Assembly (NCBI GenBank): GCA_029204225.1
Contig: CM055092.1
Location: 11,146,570 to 11,210,569, forward strand
Reading direction: 5' to 3'
From: Diphasiastrum complanatum
Taxonomy: Eukaryota; Streptophyta; Lycopodiopsida; Lycopodiales; Lycopodiaceae
DNA: 64,000 nt
Shown: positions 1-11,857 of the stretch, piece after piece
How the letters are laid out: the number at the start of each line of letters is the position of its first letter
How positions within the stretch are numbered: the stretch's first letter is position 1
The notes under the pieces: generated by a model
The model's input: only the letters and a program-made list of their open reading frames with translations
Told to the model about the DNA's origin: nothing
The model's database searches: none
Position numbers and translations under genes: made by a program

Positions 1-1168
1 AAAAAAAGATATAATGGAGCCAAGGTGCACGAGAAATTGAACTATTTGTCTTGTTTTTGAACTATGCTTCAACCATCACTGTTCAACTAAAGCAGCAAAA
101 TGGGGCTAATAAAGAATTCAAGTGCAGGAATCGGCTTTAACCTAATCACTTGCAACTGAGTCTCAGAAGGTAAAATAGTTCAACGAACAGGATAACATTG
201 AGGTGAATCTGATTGACTTCACAAAACAAATGGGACAATAACCCCATGGGCCATTACCATGGTAAAAACCGACGAAAGATGACCTAAACAAAAAGCCAGG
301 CGACAATTCATATATTCTAGGCATACCTGCTAATTAACCTAACTACCCCAGCTCGTCGCTGTCTTGTTGGTTCCACAAAAAAATATCTGCAGGCAGGGCA
401 GTACTTAGTACTTGCATGGTTTCCTTTGTTTAATGATAACTTTATACATGAAAATCGATGGCATTAGTACAGTAGACTGTTATCTTCGAAATTGTAATTT
501 CAAAAACTTCTCCTTAACCTGCGACGATATCAATACAGATAATTGAAGGGCAAGATCTAAACAGAATGCAATATTTTGAAACCAATCGATTTAACAGTTC
601 CAGCTCGACTTGCGTCAACAACAGGTTTCTCAAGTGATAATTGATTGCTTAAGGAAGTACGCAACAGACGTAAAGGATTAAGCCGTTGGCACATCTCCAA
701 CGAAGACTAAGATATCAATCATTAAATCATGCGAAGGTTCACCAAATGAAATATTACTTCGAAATGAACTACATTAAAAAAAAGCTGCTTCGAAATAGTA
801 TGCCTTGAAGCTTTTCTCAATCGGCACAAAAAAAAAAAAAATATTAGATGCATTAATCTGTAAAAAGTACGTCAACGAAAATCTCCAAGTTAAGCTTGTG
901 ATAAGAATCCTCACAACTACACGTTGAGCTTTTGGAGACAAATCATGAAAACAGCGGTAATACGTGTATCCTTTTAGCTAGTTGCTGCAAAGTATGTCCA
1001 AGCAAATCAATCCTCTCTTTGTTCGGATAATCTTTAGAATCTAAGATGGTATTCCTAGGTGCGACTACAGTCAAAGCCATCACAAACTGAAGTAACATTA
1101 AATTAATATGCTTTATTCACTTGTTCTTAAGCGATCTTCAGTACTAGTTTATTGCGGAGAATTCAGAC
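1..1168. other. AT-rich 3' flank without a recognised gene
   Basis: No open frame of useful length or recognisable domain is seen on either strand. It lies downstream of the minus-strand ABA-receptor gene and would hold its 3' untranslated region or further introns. There are short A-runs at about 776-842 but no structured repeat. Confidence 0.5.
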
Positions 1169-1744
1169 TTACATCCGGTTCGATGCCAAATCTACGCGCT
1201 CCGATAGCTTTGCAAGAGACCTCAAATTACATCTTACCAACGTGTCTGTGAATGTCAAAGTGTCTTCCTTGGAGTTTCCTTCGGGAACGTCTACGACATA
1301 AGACTCTACTATCAATGTCTCTGGCCTGCCGTCAACTTCATATTCATGTAGTGTAGTTTTAGACCAGTAATTTTGTAGACGATGTTCCCCGCCTAATACT
1401 CTGAAGCTTAATATGTGCTGGTCATCATCTAATATCTCCAGCCTTTCTGTACTGGTGCTCGCAGGCAGGCCCGAAACCACAGTTACGTCTCTAGTACTTC
1501 CAGCCCTTCCATCACCTTTCATGACACAGGTGCTAATAAACTGCTTGTATGTTTGAGGTGAGTCGAATCTTCGCACGATTGACCACACAATAGCCAATGG
1601 AGCATGGATACGTTGAGCCAAAATAGAGGAGCACTGAGAATCTTGGACGATATATGAATGATGAAACCAGATGGATTCTTCAACCTTGCCTCTATCATCT
1701 TGATGTAAATGGTCAAGCTCTGGGAAGCAATAAGGAATCTTCAT
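1169..1744 (-). CDS. PYL: PYR/PYL/RCAR-type abscisic acid receptor
   Basis: Soluble START/Bet v 1-fold receptor that binds abscisic acid and then inhibits clade-A PP2C phosphatases in the cytosol and nucleus, releasing SnRK2 kinases. With the methionine codon at 1744-1742 it is 191 residues, the usual family length. Seen: the ABA-anchoring Lys in QTYK (about residue 67), gate loop SGLPA (91-95), the STER Glu (100), latch HRL (121-123), NYWS with the pocket Tyr126 and Ser128, [11 protein letters not shown] (147-157) and the C-terminal helix with RCNL (Asn173). All residues known to contact ABA in PYR1 therefore have counterparts. The frame is open 17 codons further upstream to 1795, but that part contains strong 3' splice-site sequence (CTTGTTGCAG, exon from 1766), so it may be intronic. 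The last codons overlap a GTAAGT donor-like hexamer, so a further 3' exon is possible. Trp127 between Tyr and Ser is unusual; Lys or Arg is commoner. The family is certain; exact ends are less so. Confidence 0.9.
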   Translation of the reverse strand: MKIPYCFPELDHLHQDDRGKVEESIWFHHSYIVQDSQCSSILAQRIHAPLAIVWSIVRRFDSPQTYKQFISTCVMKGDGRAGSTRDVTVVSGLPASTSTERLEILDDDQHILSFRVLGGEHRLQNYWSKTTLHEYEVDGRPETLIVESYVVDVPEGNSKEDTLTFTDTLVRCNLRSLAKLSERVDLASNRM

Positions 1745-1795
1745 CACCGATCTTACATGCTCGAGCCTGCAACAAGGCTGCCACGAAAAAAACAC

Positions 1796-2347
1796 ACAAC
1801 GTAAACACTCTCAAGTCTTGAACTCAGAGGGAAACATCTAGGCCAAGTTAGAGCATGAAGTTTCCAGACATAATATACAGTGGTACAAAGAGCTTACAGA
1901 AATAATCTTCATTCTGAAATGCTTTGAACATAAACAGCACACAAACTCCTGCTTGTGTCGTCATAAACTCTTTCTTACCTTGGGATTATAAATAGCTATT
2001 CTTTCCAAGAGCAATTGCTGAGCCACCATTGCATTCTGTTCTCACAATTAGGATCATGGAACATTTCCGTTGCTCAACAAAGACTCCATCCTTTCCTTCC
2101 AAGATTCAGCAAGCGAACGGCTGCAAAAGAAAAGTTCCGACAGCAACAGCCACAGACGAGTCCCTGCGAGCAAGGAATCCGAGAATCCAAGAATTGAAGA
2201 TATCAGATTCAGGAACCACGATGCATCACGATCTATGATTCATGAAGAAGCACAGAACGGCGCTTGAAGGCGCGACTAGGTAGTCAGATCTAGCAGGGGA
2301 CGCAGAAGATGGGTCAGGTGAGGCAGGCAGTCCCGACTCCCGACTCA
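1796..2347. promoter_or_regulatory. Upstream region of the PYL gene with a TATA-like box
   Basis: TATAAATAG at 1987-1995 reads as a perfect TATA box on the plus strand and as CTATTTATA on the minus strand, about 240 bp upstream of the receptor start codon. Only short open frames overlap it. Which strand it serves is inferred, not shown; an upstream 5' exon of the receptor could also lie here. Confidence 0.25.
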
Positions 2348-2379
2348 TCAGTATATGCTTTCTGTAAGAATGAGGAGGA

Positions 2380-2600
2380 GATCAGGAGATGGAATCGGAA
2401 GAAGGAGAGGCAGCGAGAGAGAGGGGGAGCTGGGACCTAGGACTCCCCGTAGGCAGTACAGTATGCATGCGTGAAGAAAGTGCGCACCTGCAAATTGCAA
2501 GTGGCAACTTGCGAGTGGCAAAAGAGAGAGAGAGAGGGCGCCATCAGCCATGGAATCTGGATGGAGCGAGAGTCGAGAGTGGAGAATATTTGACTGACGA
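2380..2600 (-). other. Polypyrimidine-rich tract on the minus strand
   Basis: The plus strand is rich in GA, including short (GA)n runs near 2416-2426 and 2525-2537; the minus strand is therefore CT-rich, as often seen in plant 5' untranslated leaders. It may be the distal leader or promoter of the minus-strand receptor gene. No coding signal was accepted. Confidence 0.25.
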
Positions 2601-2660
2601 GAGAGACTAGAGTAGAATGTACTAGACTTATTAGTAGTCTCCAGTATCAGAGAAAACTCG

Positions 2661-2735
2661 AAGAATATTAGACTTGATTCACTCTGATGTTGGAAAGTTG
2701 CAATACACAGTAATAAGTTCAAAAGAAACTTTTAA
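2661..2735 (+). repeat. Dispersed repeat, copy 1 (inverted partner at about 5668-5742)
   Basis: About 75 bp, centred on GATTCACTCTGATGTTGGAA, reappear on the opposite strand near 5668-5742 with roughly 80 percent identity by eye. The reading LDLIHSDVG resembles a Copia integrase first-Asp motif but the rest does not follow, so the origin is unresolved. Confidence 0.5.
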
Positions 2736-3613
2736 AACAAAATTTGAGGATTGCTTTATAAAGGGGAAGCTCAGGCCTTCCTTGAGGTAAGGGACCTTTG
2801 CCTATATTTTACGTTTTTGTGAAGAAAATGATGCAACCTCCTCTAGTGGATTGCGTGAAGGTGTTTTCTTCTTACAAGAAAAAAAAATAAGTTGACAAAA
2901 AAAAAGAGAGTAAGGACCCCTTCATTGGGCCCTTCTTGAGGGGGAGCCCTTGCAACCCCCCACTCCCAAGAAGGTTTCTGCTCAGGTTTGGGCATTATGG
3001 CCATAATGGACCAAGCATCGTAACACAAAGAAATCAACGTTTATGCCAAGTAAAGCCCCCAAGCCATGCTTCACACCCTCATGAGGGTACTTGCCCACAC
3101 TAGACATAATGCCCCCAGGTGAGATTTCTACCTTGGAACATTGCTCGGGTACGATATTACACCTACGCAAGGCTTTATAGTGTTTGCACCACATCATAGT
3201 CTTCGGTTGGTGGAGCCTGGCCCTCATACTACCGACATCAGTAAGGGCCCTCACAAGCATGACGTCCCCACCCAACCTTCCACTTAATACTATATTTCAA
3301 GTTGGAGTCCAATCCACTCTTTAGACTAAAATAAATAAATTGGATATTGTCATGGGACATAAAGTCATGTAAAGCCCATTCATACAATGCAAACTCACTC
3401 ATTATTAACCCCAAGAGATGTCACATTACACCTCATAAATTCCATGGTCTTCATCATGTATGGAGCAAATTGACTAAGACATGGGCTAATAATGGACACT
3501 TATGACTAAATTTGAAATGTAACTTTTATTGACACAAAAATTTGCATGCTCTCCAATAAAGATGAAGTTGTGTGGGAGGAAGGTCACCCTCCGAGGGCAT
3601 TCCTCCCTTGGGC

Positions 3614-3653
3614 GGATGCCTCCTCAAGGGCGGAATGCCCTGAGGAGGCATCC
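3614..3653. repeat. Perfect-arm hairpin with one bulge
   Basis: Arms 3614-3631 and 3637-3653 pair over 17 bp with a single bulged A and a 5-nt loop; the stem core is GGATGCCTCCTCA / TGAGGAGGCATCC. It is GC-rich in AT-rich surroundings and overlaps a second GGGCATTCC-type partial repeat at its left. Confidence 0.85.
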
Positions 3654-3778
3654 TTCCCTAATGTAATTCATGTTTTTACTTTTTTTTTCCTGCCATAAAT
3701 TGTTTTTCACACGTCCCTTTCGGGCAGAAGGCGCATGTAAAAAAATTAAAAATTAAAAGGGAGGCACAGATTCCATGT

Positions 3779-3794
3779 AGGGAGGCGCCTCCCT
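3779..3794. repeat. 16-bp perfect palindrome
   Basis: AGGGAGGCGCCTCCCT is fully self-complementary and shares the GGAGGC word with the hairpin about 130 bp upstream. Confidence 0.85.
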
Positions 3795-5136
3795 TTCCTT
3801 TGTAAAAAAGCAAAAACTGAGATTAAGATGTAAATAGAAGGCTATTTTATCATTTTTACTTCGTGGAAAGCACTTGATCCCCAACTTTCCATTAAAGATT
3901 GCCTTTTTTTCTTTTTCTTCTTTATGAAAACTTCTTTGGGCACAAGACACCCGAGTTAAAAAATGAAATCAATGACCATGTTTGTAAAGCTATTTCGAGC
4001 AACTTTATGATGTGTATTTTTTCATGAGTTTACTAGTAATAGTTTTTTGTCCTCATACCTTGACTCTTCTATTTTTCTTTGACAAGTTGCTTAGAAGAAA
4101 AATCAACAATAAATAGAAACTATAGTGTTGTCATTAGCTAGACATGGTCTCTAGCATGCCTTGTAGGAATGTTATGAATTTAATCATCTAGGCTCTAGAG
4201 GAAAATTTTAAGATGTACTACTACATACACCTAAAATGCATAGTTGAGAATATCAAAACTTTCTATCATGAAATATTTATTTGATATGTATACGACGTAT
4301 AAAGGTTTAAAATATTTTTGTTGAACATAAAAATTTTTGCCTAAGAAGACGGGTTAATATTAGGGTGTCAACATAATCAAAAAAAATTTGGCCCAATAAT
4401 AGTTCTATTCTCAAATAATGACTATTTTCTTGAACATTGTTTTTTGCATATGAAGCTTGGGACATCAAACTCTGAAAACCCAATCAATCGAAAAACTTGT
4501 GTTGTTTGAGCATGGAATAGTATTTTATTACCTTGCTTCTATAAAAAAATAGGCTTATTACCATGAAAACCTTGAGAGATTTTTACTTGTGCTCATAGTA
4601 AAAATAGTGCTTGATCACTTCTTTGAAAAGAAAGCCAAATTCATTGAGTCTTCATGATATATTGATATATTTATTACAGAATCATTAGTTAGCCTTAGAT
4701 TTTGCGGTGACTTTTCAGTAAGGTAAAAGTATTCCAAATATGTGGGGGAGTTTCGAGGCTAAATTGTCAAAAATGAATGATCGTTCAACTTGGTTAATCA
4801 AAAACTCCTCTCCCAAGTATAAGGTCAATGAGGTGCACCAATTTTATAACTCAAAATTTGTTATGGGCAACCTTTTGGACTTTTTATGGTCTTTAATCTA
4901 ACTCTAAAACTGCTTTAAGGACCTTCTATGCACTATAATTTGCTACTATAGAGTTCTTTTTGGACATTACAACAAAATATGTAAGTTCATAAAATCAATA
5001 GTGGCAATCTACCTTGTGATGTTAACAAGGTGCCTCTTTTGTAGAATTGTTAAAAAGAGAATACTAATGACAAGTGTAGTCACTACAAATTTTGTCGAAT
5101 CAAGCATGCATATAGTAACATATTGAATTATTATTT

Positions 5137-7163
5137 TTAGTTTGTAGAGTTCAATGATTGGAAGAATACACAACAGTAACAAAAACTATATGCAAAATAA
5201 TTGAAAATCTTATTGCTCATCCATATAGGGAGACTTTTTCTTCCAAGGGAGCAAAGAGCTACTACGAACTTTGATTCAAGAAGATCAAGCATGTTTAATA
5301 CCTTGCACTGAGTTCCACATGAATATTTCGCGGAACATTCACAAGAATATTTGCTTCTTTCTCCTCTCCTTTTTGCCCACAAAAAGTTTTTTTTCCCGGT
5401 TTGTTCTAATTTTTTTAGGTCTATATGCAATGAGATAAACCAACTTAGGTGAACAATTTGCAAGCCCGTACTTATCTTCATAGCATTTCTAACATCAATG
5501 AGTAGCTTGCATCTGAAGGATTCAAACCATATTGTCAGGAGTAGGCCACTCATCACTCTGAAAACTAGGCAATGGAATTGCTTCAAGCTTGCCAAAACCT
5601 CCATCCATTTGTGGCATATATAAAGATTCATAAAAATATATATATATATATACCACAATTTGCAAGTTCCTTTGGACTTCTTCCTCTGTATTGTAGCTTT
5701 CCAACATCAGAGTGAATCACGTCCAATATTCCTGCAAGTGATTGTGCTGGCTCCCATTCACTTATGCTTGATGGATATAAATTTGAAAGAAAAAAAAATG
5801 TTGAAGCATTTAAATCGTAATCTAAAGAGCATCAATAAAAAAAACACCTATGATTGTAGTAGAATGCATACATTTTGATATACTTACAGTTACATTTCTG
5901 ATGATCATGAGGATTGATATCTTGTACTTTTATTTCTGAATGCATATATACATGTTGTACTAAAACTTCTGATATCGAGTGACCTCCCGGAGTAGTCTTA
6001 AACTCCAGAATTTTTGCTTTCCAATAAGATTTGTATGTCATTTTTGCCCTTTTCTTCTGTCAAAAATTGCCCTTTGATGATGGATGCAACAACACCCACG
6101 AATTCTTCATATATTTTGTTGGCTTCTAGTTATCAGCTTCATCTTTCTCATTGTAAAGAATCATTGACTTCAATTGTAGATCTTGGTCTCCTTGCCATTG
6201 CTATTTTGAAAGCTTGGGCGCCAAAAATATCTCTGATATGATACTTAAATTCAATTTTTCGTATCACATTTAATCTAATGTGAATGCCACCGTAGTCACG
6301 GTTACTGTGCATATTATATTTTAAGTAGTTGTGCATACTATATTTCTATAACTGTAACTAGTAGGGTTAGCAAATTTCATTATACTAACCAGCATAGTTA
6401 AGTAAATTTTAACTTGAGGTATTGACGTCGGGCAGATTAGCACCTGTCGGGCAGGAAGAGCAAACCAATGGGATACGTCCATGCTGCCCAGACACAAATT
6501 TCAAAGTTTTCTATAATGTATTTTTATTTCTCAGTTCATTTGAGCTATGTTACGTAGATTTCAAATTTATGCATTTTGATTGGGCCAGAAACTAGAGGAA
6601 AAAAATAAAAGTATCTTTACAAAGGGTCTTTCTTTATTTTGGAGCTCCTCTAATGTTTTTCTTCTACCTTGAGCTCTAAAGCTATCAAAGCTTTGTGGCC
6701 AAAAACAATTTGTTTCTTCAGTGGAAGCAGTACCATTTCCTTTTTCAAGACATTCAAAAACTTTTTTGATGTGTGAGTTAAAAAACCTCTCCTCTTCCTA
6801 AAATTTTTCCACAATCGCAGCAAGTTTACCATTAAATCCAAATATATCTTTACCCAATCCAAAGTACCAAGAAGATCAACAAGACATAGGACCCTATCTT
6901 CAGGTCCAGCAGCAAGACAAGTAGCCCGATCAGTCATATTCAGAAACTCATGTAAAGTTGCAGCCTTTCTCATGCAACATATCAAAGTCTGAACAAAATG
7001 ATTAGGAGGAGGAAGGGGCTCCCCATAATCTAAGGCGACGGCATCTTGAAACCAACCTGAGGACTGTTCATAAAAAAACTTTGTTACCCAATGAATCATA
7101 AATAAAAGATAAAGGTTTGATACTACCTCAACCAAAGGATAGTCGGAATTACATCCCAAAGAT

Positions 7164-7167
<4 letters not shown>
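5137..7167. other. AT-rich stretch, no recognised gene
   Basis: Contains the inverted partner (5668-5742) of the 2661 repeat, a short (TA)n run at about 5638-5652, and a 173-codon minus-strand open frame (5137-5658) without any family resemblance or convincing composition. The open frame at 6650-7267 runs into the neighbouring (CT)n tract and is not accepted as a gene. Confidence 0.35.

Positions 7168-7255
<88 letters not shown>
7168..7255 (+). repeat. (AG)44 microsatellite
   Basis: 88 bp of uninterrupted AG dinucleotide, outer cap of the left inverted arm. Confidence 0.98.
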
Positions 7256-7257
<2 letters not shown>

Positions 7258-7346
7258 AAGCATTCACATAGTTCCTCTTGCTTAAGCAAGACCAAACCCT
7301 TTAAAACCTTTATTCATAAGCCAACAAGGTAAAGTATAGTTGAAAA
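7256..7346 (+). repeat. Left inverted arm
   Basis: 91 bp, reverse complement of 8480-8570 with five mismatches; contains the palindromic core TCTTGCTTAAGCAAGA. Confidence 0.95.
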
Positions 7347-8479
7347 ATAGATAAAGTAAGCACCATAAAGCAAGACTTATTTCAAGACATCTAGCTGGTA
7401 CCTGCCACCATCCCACAACACAAAACCACACGAGTTAGTATGTGAGGAAGACAGGTGTCAAGGTTGAATGTCAGTTGTTATTTATGTCAATTGTTATCCA
7501 TGTACAAAATAAGCATATATTCATAGTCCGATTTTCCCATTCGCTTGTAACGTTTAACGATAGGCTAAGCCGTCATATTACCATATCAGGATGAAAGCCA
7601 TGTTGCTAAGTGTAACAGACATTAGTCCATATCAATAATTTATCAAATTAATGAGAGAAATGAAAGACGCTTGCTAAACATGTGCAAATAGCTTTTACGA
7701 AAATATTTTTAGATTGAGCAAGGACACACGTACAATGGTATTAGGGCAAATCCATGCCATACTATCCCGTGGACCCATGAAAGAGTCATGTAATGGCGTC
7801 AAAATCCTTGAGCATATCCATGCTTTCCAGGGATGTTCATGTTCGATTACTAGTTTTACTTACTAGTGTAAACTTGAAAGGGCATGTGCAAATTATTATG
7901 AATTTATTTGAGCTGCCGTATTTATAGAAACAAGTGAAAAGTTCTTTGGCTTGTAAAGTCTCAATGAATATGTTAGGGCAAATCCATGCCATTATAACGC
8001 TAATACTATAGAAGTGACCACCATTTAGTATGCCAAGATGCTTTTAATCACATCCCTTTTAATCACATCCAGTATTCTTAATCATAGTATGGTAGGAAAC
8101 TAGTTTTATAGGAGCTTGAAGGTGTCATACCTATGATTGGTATAAGCTTTGATATTATCAAAAGAAAAGAGTAAAATTTTGGAAGTGTAATTTGCAAAAA
8201 TTATCGTAGCAAGGTTACAACCACTTATTGAGGAAAGGATTACGTAAACTAGCAATTAAGTTATTGTAACAGAGGGTAGGTAGAGTATGGCTTCACGTAA
8301 GCTATTCTATCAGTAGTACTGATAGACATGAGCAGAAAGTAGGAGTGATAATAGGCATCTTGTTTATACAAAGAAAGTATCATAACAATGAATGGAAAGT
8401 ATGACCACAAAGCGTCAATGTGGTAGTTACAAGCAACCATTTATGAAGCAATAGACATGTTGAAATCTTAGTTGATAAC

Positions 8480-8720
<241 letters not shown>

Positions 8721-8795
8721 TGTGGTTATTACGTTTTATTCACTCTTTGAAACATCAGGAAATGCTTTTTTCTCTTATGGTACTAAACCTGCATA

Positions 8796-9041
8796 ATTTT
8801 CTTACCTTGCTACACTTAGTAAAATGACCCCCCTAAGAAGCTTTTTTTAAATTATAGTCCTTTGGTGGACAACTCAGTTTTCATTGAATGGCTATGATCT
8901 ATGCACATTAGAAGGATTCAATCTAATGGTGAGCATTAATGAGCACCCGGTGCACCAAGATGTATTGGTTTCTCTATATAAGGGAAGGAGACACAACCCT
9001 AAGATTCACTCTTTCTTCTCTCTCTCTCTCTCTCTCTCTCT

Positions 9042-9104
<63 letters not shown>
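8796..9104 (+). repeat. 309-bp tandem repeat, copy 1, with (TC)n
   Basis: Copy 1 of two direct, adjacent near-identical units. It carries TATATAAG at 8975-8982 and ends in an interrupted TC tract (9017-9103, broken by TCCCTCCCTC at 9041-9050). The short unique part contains only a few substitutions relative to copy 2. Confidence 0.9.
8975..8982 (+). promoter_or_regulatory. TATA box, repeat copy 1
   Basis: TATATAAG in a context like an LTR or Pol II core promoter, followed about 40 bp later by a pyrimidine (CT)n tract as in many plant leaders. Confidence 0.4.
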
Positions 9105-9490
<386 letters not shown>

Positions 9491-9638
9491 GCTTCTCTAC
9501 TGCGATTGTTTCGGCTTGGAGGAGAGGAGACCTGCGAATACTATTGAAAGAGTACTTGTGTAGGAGATACTACGAAGCTAAGGTAAGAACTTTATCCTTG
9601 TTTGGCTTAATTATCAGCTGCTCCAAGGTCAACTGCGG

Positions 9639-10322
9639 ATGGCAGAACAAGATCGCACACGTCTCCAAGGTGAATTGGATGCGACCACCCTTGAGCGTGA
9701 TGCATATCTCCAGATGCAAATACCTGATCATCCGGTAACTCTGACGGAGATCGCGTATTTGTTCAAGAAAGTTGAAACTTACAAAGTGGTGCTTCAAGGA
9801 TTCCAAAGCCGCTTTGACAAATTCAAAGGTGCAGCTTCAACTGAGTTGGCAAAGGCTGAAGCAACCATCAATGCATATGAAAAGACAGCCGCTTAGGTGT
9901 TGGAAGGTGGACCTCAAATTTCAATTCTGGTCATGCCGCAATTCTCTCCTCCGCACCAAGCTGATGCGCCAATGGATACAGAGTTGGATTTGGGCATGGA
10001 CCAGGGTGGAGCCCTTGAAGTTGAAGAACAACAGCTAGTTCCACAAGAAGTGCAACTGGGTTCATCTTCATCAAGAATCACACCATTATTCAGAAGACCA
10101 ATCAGCATCGAGGACCTAATCTAGAGTTTTCTAGTGCGCCATCCTCATGAGTCCTCGCGTGGTGGTTGGGTCCTTAAGTTTAAGACTTCTGAAATAGAGG
10201 CCGACAAGGAACTGGATAAAATACCCGCATTGGGAGAGCAACCAGCTTGGAGCGTTACAATTTTTGAGAAAACTCCAGAATCTATTAGGAGTTATGTGGC
10301 ACTGTCTGACTCGATTTTATAG
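9639..10322 (+). pseudogene. Gag-like frame of a non-autonomous LTR element
   Basis: A single reading frame runs from ATG 9639 to TAG 10320-10322, about 227 codons, broken by in-frame TAG codons at 9894 and 10122. The N-terminal 85 codons are charged and helix-prone (ERDAYLQ, EIAYLFKKVETYK), the middle is Gln/Glu/Pro-rich, and the end has RRPISIEDLI. I do not recognise a Pfam family. It is judged gag-like because it sits between a TATA-bearing leader and a polypurine tract plus LTR start, with no pol between. A captured host gene is the alternative. The stop codons and lack of a full frame argue that it is decayed. Confidence 0.4.
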
Positions 10323-10415
10323 AGAAGGTGCAGTATCATTTAATAAAGATTCATTGCAAAGCAAACAAAAGCCCACAGTTCTGCATCTCGCAGGTGTCGT
10401 GGGACCGCCACCAGT

Positions 10416-10430
10416 TTTGGTGGGGGATAC
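10416..10430 (+). other. Polypurine tract of the gag-only element
   Basis: TTTTGGTGGGGGATAC immediately precedes TGTTAGAGGG, matching the polypurine-tract/3'-LTR junction of plant LTR retrotransposons. Confidence 0.55.
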
Positions 10431-10904
10431 TGTTAGAGGGTTTGTGGATCCCAAGGCAACTCTAACCCTGGTTAATAAGTGAGAGGGATTTGGCACTCTG
10501 CGTGTGTAAGTCCAACCCAATGATCACATAGAGATTTGATTAGTTACAAGTCAATAAAAGGAACTTAGGCCTTTTTGGCGGGACTTTTAATATCGCAGGG
10601 CCTAAATGTCAAGTTAGTGAATAAAGTTGGGTTCCCTACAATTTGGATTGTTCCCACTCTTTTTTAAATTTGAATAATTAGGCAGAAATGGACCAATAGG
10701 ATTCAGAGGCCAGGGTCCTCCTCTCTATTATAAAAAGGGACTAACTCGAGTTCCTACACATGTGCATTTCTTCATTTCAATAAAGCGGATTGGTTCTCTT
10801 GTGAAATGGATTAATGAATGTCCTTGCTCTCTATCACTTTTCCTCCATCTCTCATGCTTTAATTGTGTTTTGCTAATTGTTGGATTTGATTGTTATTGGG
10901 ATTG
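10431..10904 (+). repeat. Probable 3' LTR of the gag-only element
   Basis: Starts TGTTAGAGGG after the polypurine tract, has a TATA-like TATTATAAAA at about 10726-10735 and an AATAAA signal at 10779-10784. The right end is uncertain (placed at a TTGCA). No matching 5' LTR was found in the window, so the element is truncated on the left or its 5' LTR is the diverged 8.8-9.5 kb repeat. Confidence 0.45.
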
Positions 10905-11020
10905 CATGTTATTATACTTTTTATGAGGGAGAAAGGGAGAGAGAGAGAGAGAGAAAGAGTAAGCTATCTTCTTGTGGATCTAGTGTTAGTGGATGTAGTG
11001 TTAATGCTTAGGGTTAATGG

Positions 11021-11850
11021 ATGTTAGAGTTAGATGTGAATCCTCCATTCATGCTAAAATCTGAGCTATACTACAATCAAGATGGATCTATTGATAAGTA
11101 CAAGTCAAGGCTTGTAGCAAATGGATTCTTGCAAACTAAAGGCATAGATTATGATGAAATTTTTGCTCATGTTGCTAAGCTTGTCACCATAAGATTGGTT
11201 ATTTGTATTGCTACTTCTTTCAAATGGGAGCTTTTCCAACTTGATGTGACTAATGCTTTCTTGAATGCATTCTTGAAAGAAGAGATCTACATGTGGTAAC
11301 CTAAGGTCTTCATCAAGAAAGGATATGAAGACAAAGTGTGCCTCTTGAAGAAGAGTCTTTATGGACTCAAGCGAGCAACTAGAGCTTGGTACTCTAGGTT
11401 GCATATCTATCCTAACTCTATTGGTTTTGTGATAAGCTCTTATGAGCCTTCATTGTATGTCAAATGTAATGATGTAAAGATCACTATTTTGGTTTTATAT
11501 TATTCTTACAGGAAATGATCTTAGTGGCATAAGAGATGTCACTTAGGACCTCTACATTTAAAACTTGGCATAGAGGTCTCTAGAAGTAATGATTTTAGTT
11601 TCATTTTTCAATCAAGTATGCTACATCCATCTTAGAAAATTTTGGAATGAAAGATTGTAAGGGGATTGAAACTCCTATGGAGCATTTGTAAGGGAGAAGG
11701 TGCAAGCCAAGGAGATCAAGCTCCATCATGTGTCATCATCCGAATGTGTTGCTGATATTCTTGCCAAACCATTTCCAAAGGGCTCATTTATGAAGTTGAG
11801 ATTAGCGCTTGGTGTTGTCGATAGATTGCTAGATTTACCAAGCTAGATTT
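11021..11850 (+). pseudogene. Ty1/Copia reverse transcriptase-RNase H remnant
   Basis: Copia RVT_2 motifs are plain: GSIDKYKSRLVANGF, QTKGIDYDEIFAHVAKL, FQLDVTNAFLN, KSLYGLKRATRAWYSRL. The frame stops at TAA near 11297-11299 and resumes in the same phase. The catalytic YVDD is missing: VLY is followed by a small deletion and frameshift, while the sequence that should follow it (ILTGNDLSGIRD) persists in another frame. RNase H C-terminal sequence LHHVSSSECVADILAKP is at 11700-11800, just before the 3' LTR. Gag, protease and integrase are absent. A dead 3' fragment. Confidence 0.9.
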
Positions 11851-11857
11851 TGAGGAG

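Larger units (their letters stand above)
2740..5136. other. Gene-poor AT-rich stretch with G/C-rich inverted repeats
   Basis: Open frames here (for example 2982-3275 minus) show no recognisable domain. Two GC-rich self-complementary sequences are listed separately. The remainder resembles decayed transposon DNA, but no family can be named. Confidence 0.4.

Noticed and set aside
2348-2722. Minus-strand 124-codon frame in CT-rich sequence
   Set aside because: Leu/Ser-rich because of pyrimidine composition; no domain, and it overlaps the dispersed repeat.
5137-5658. 173-codon minus-strand frame
   Set aside because: No homology recognised; starts in a TA microsatellite and has Tyr/Ile/Phe-rich AT-driven composition.
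7117-7332. Poly Glu-Arg and poly Ser-Leu open frames over the AG tract
   Set aside because: Pure product of the dinucleotide repeat; no other coding signal.
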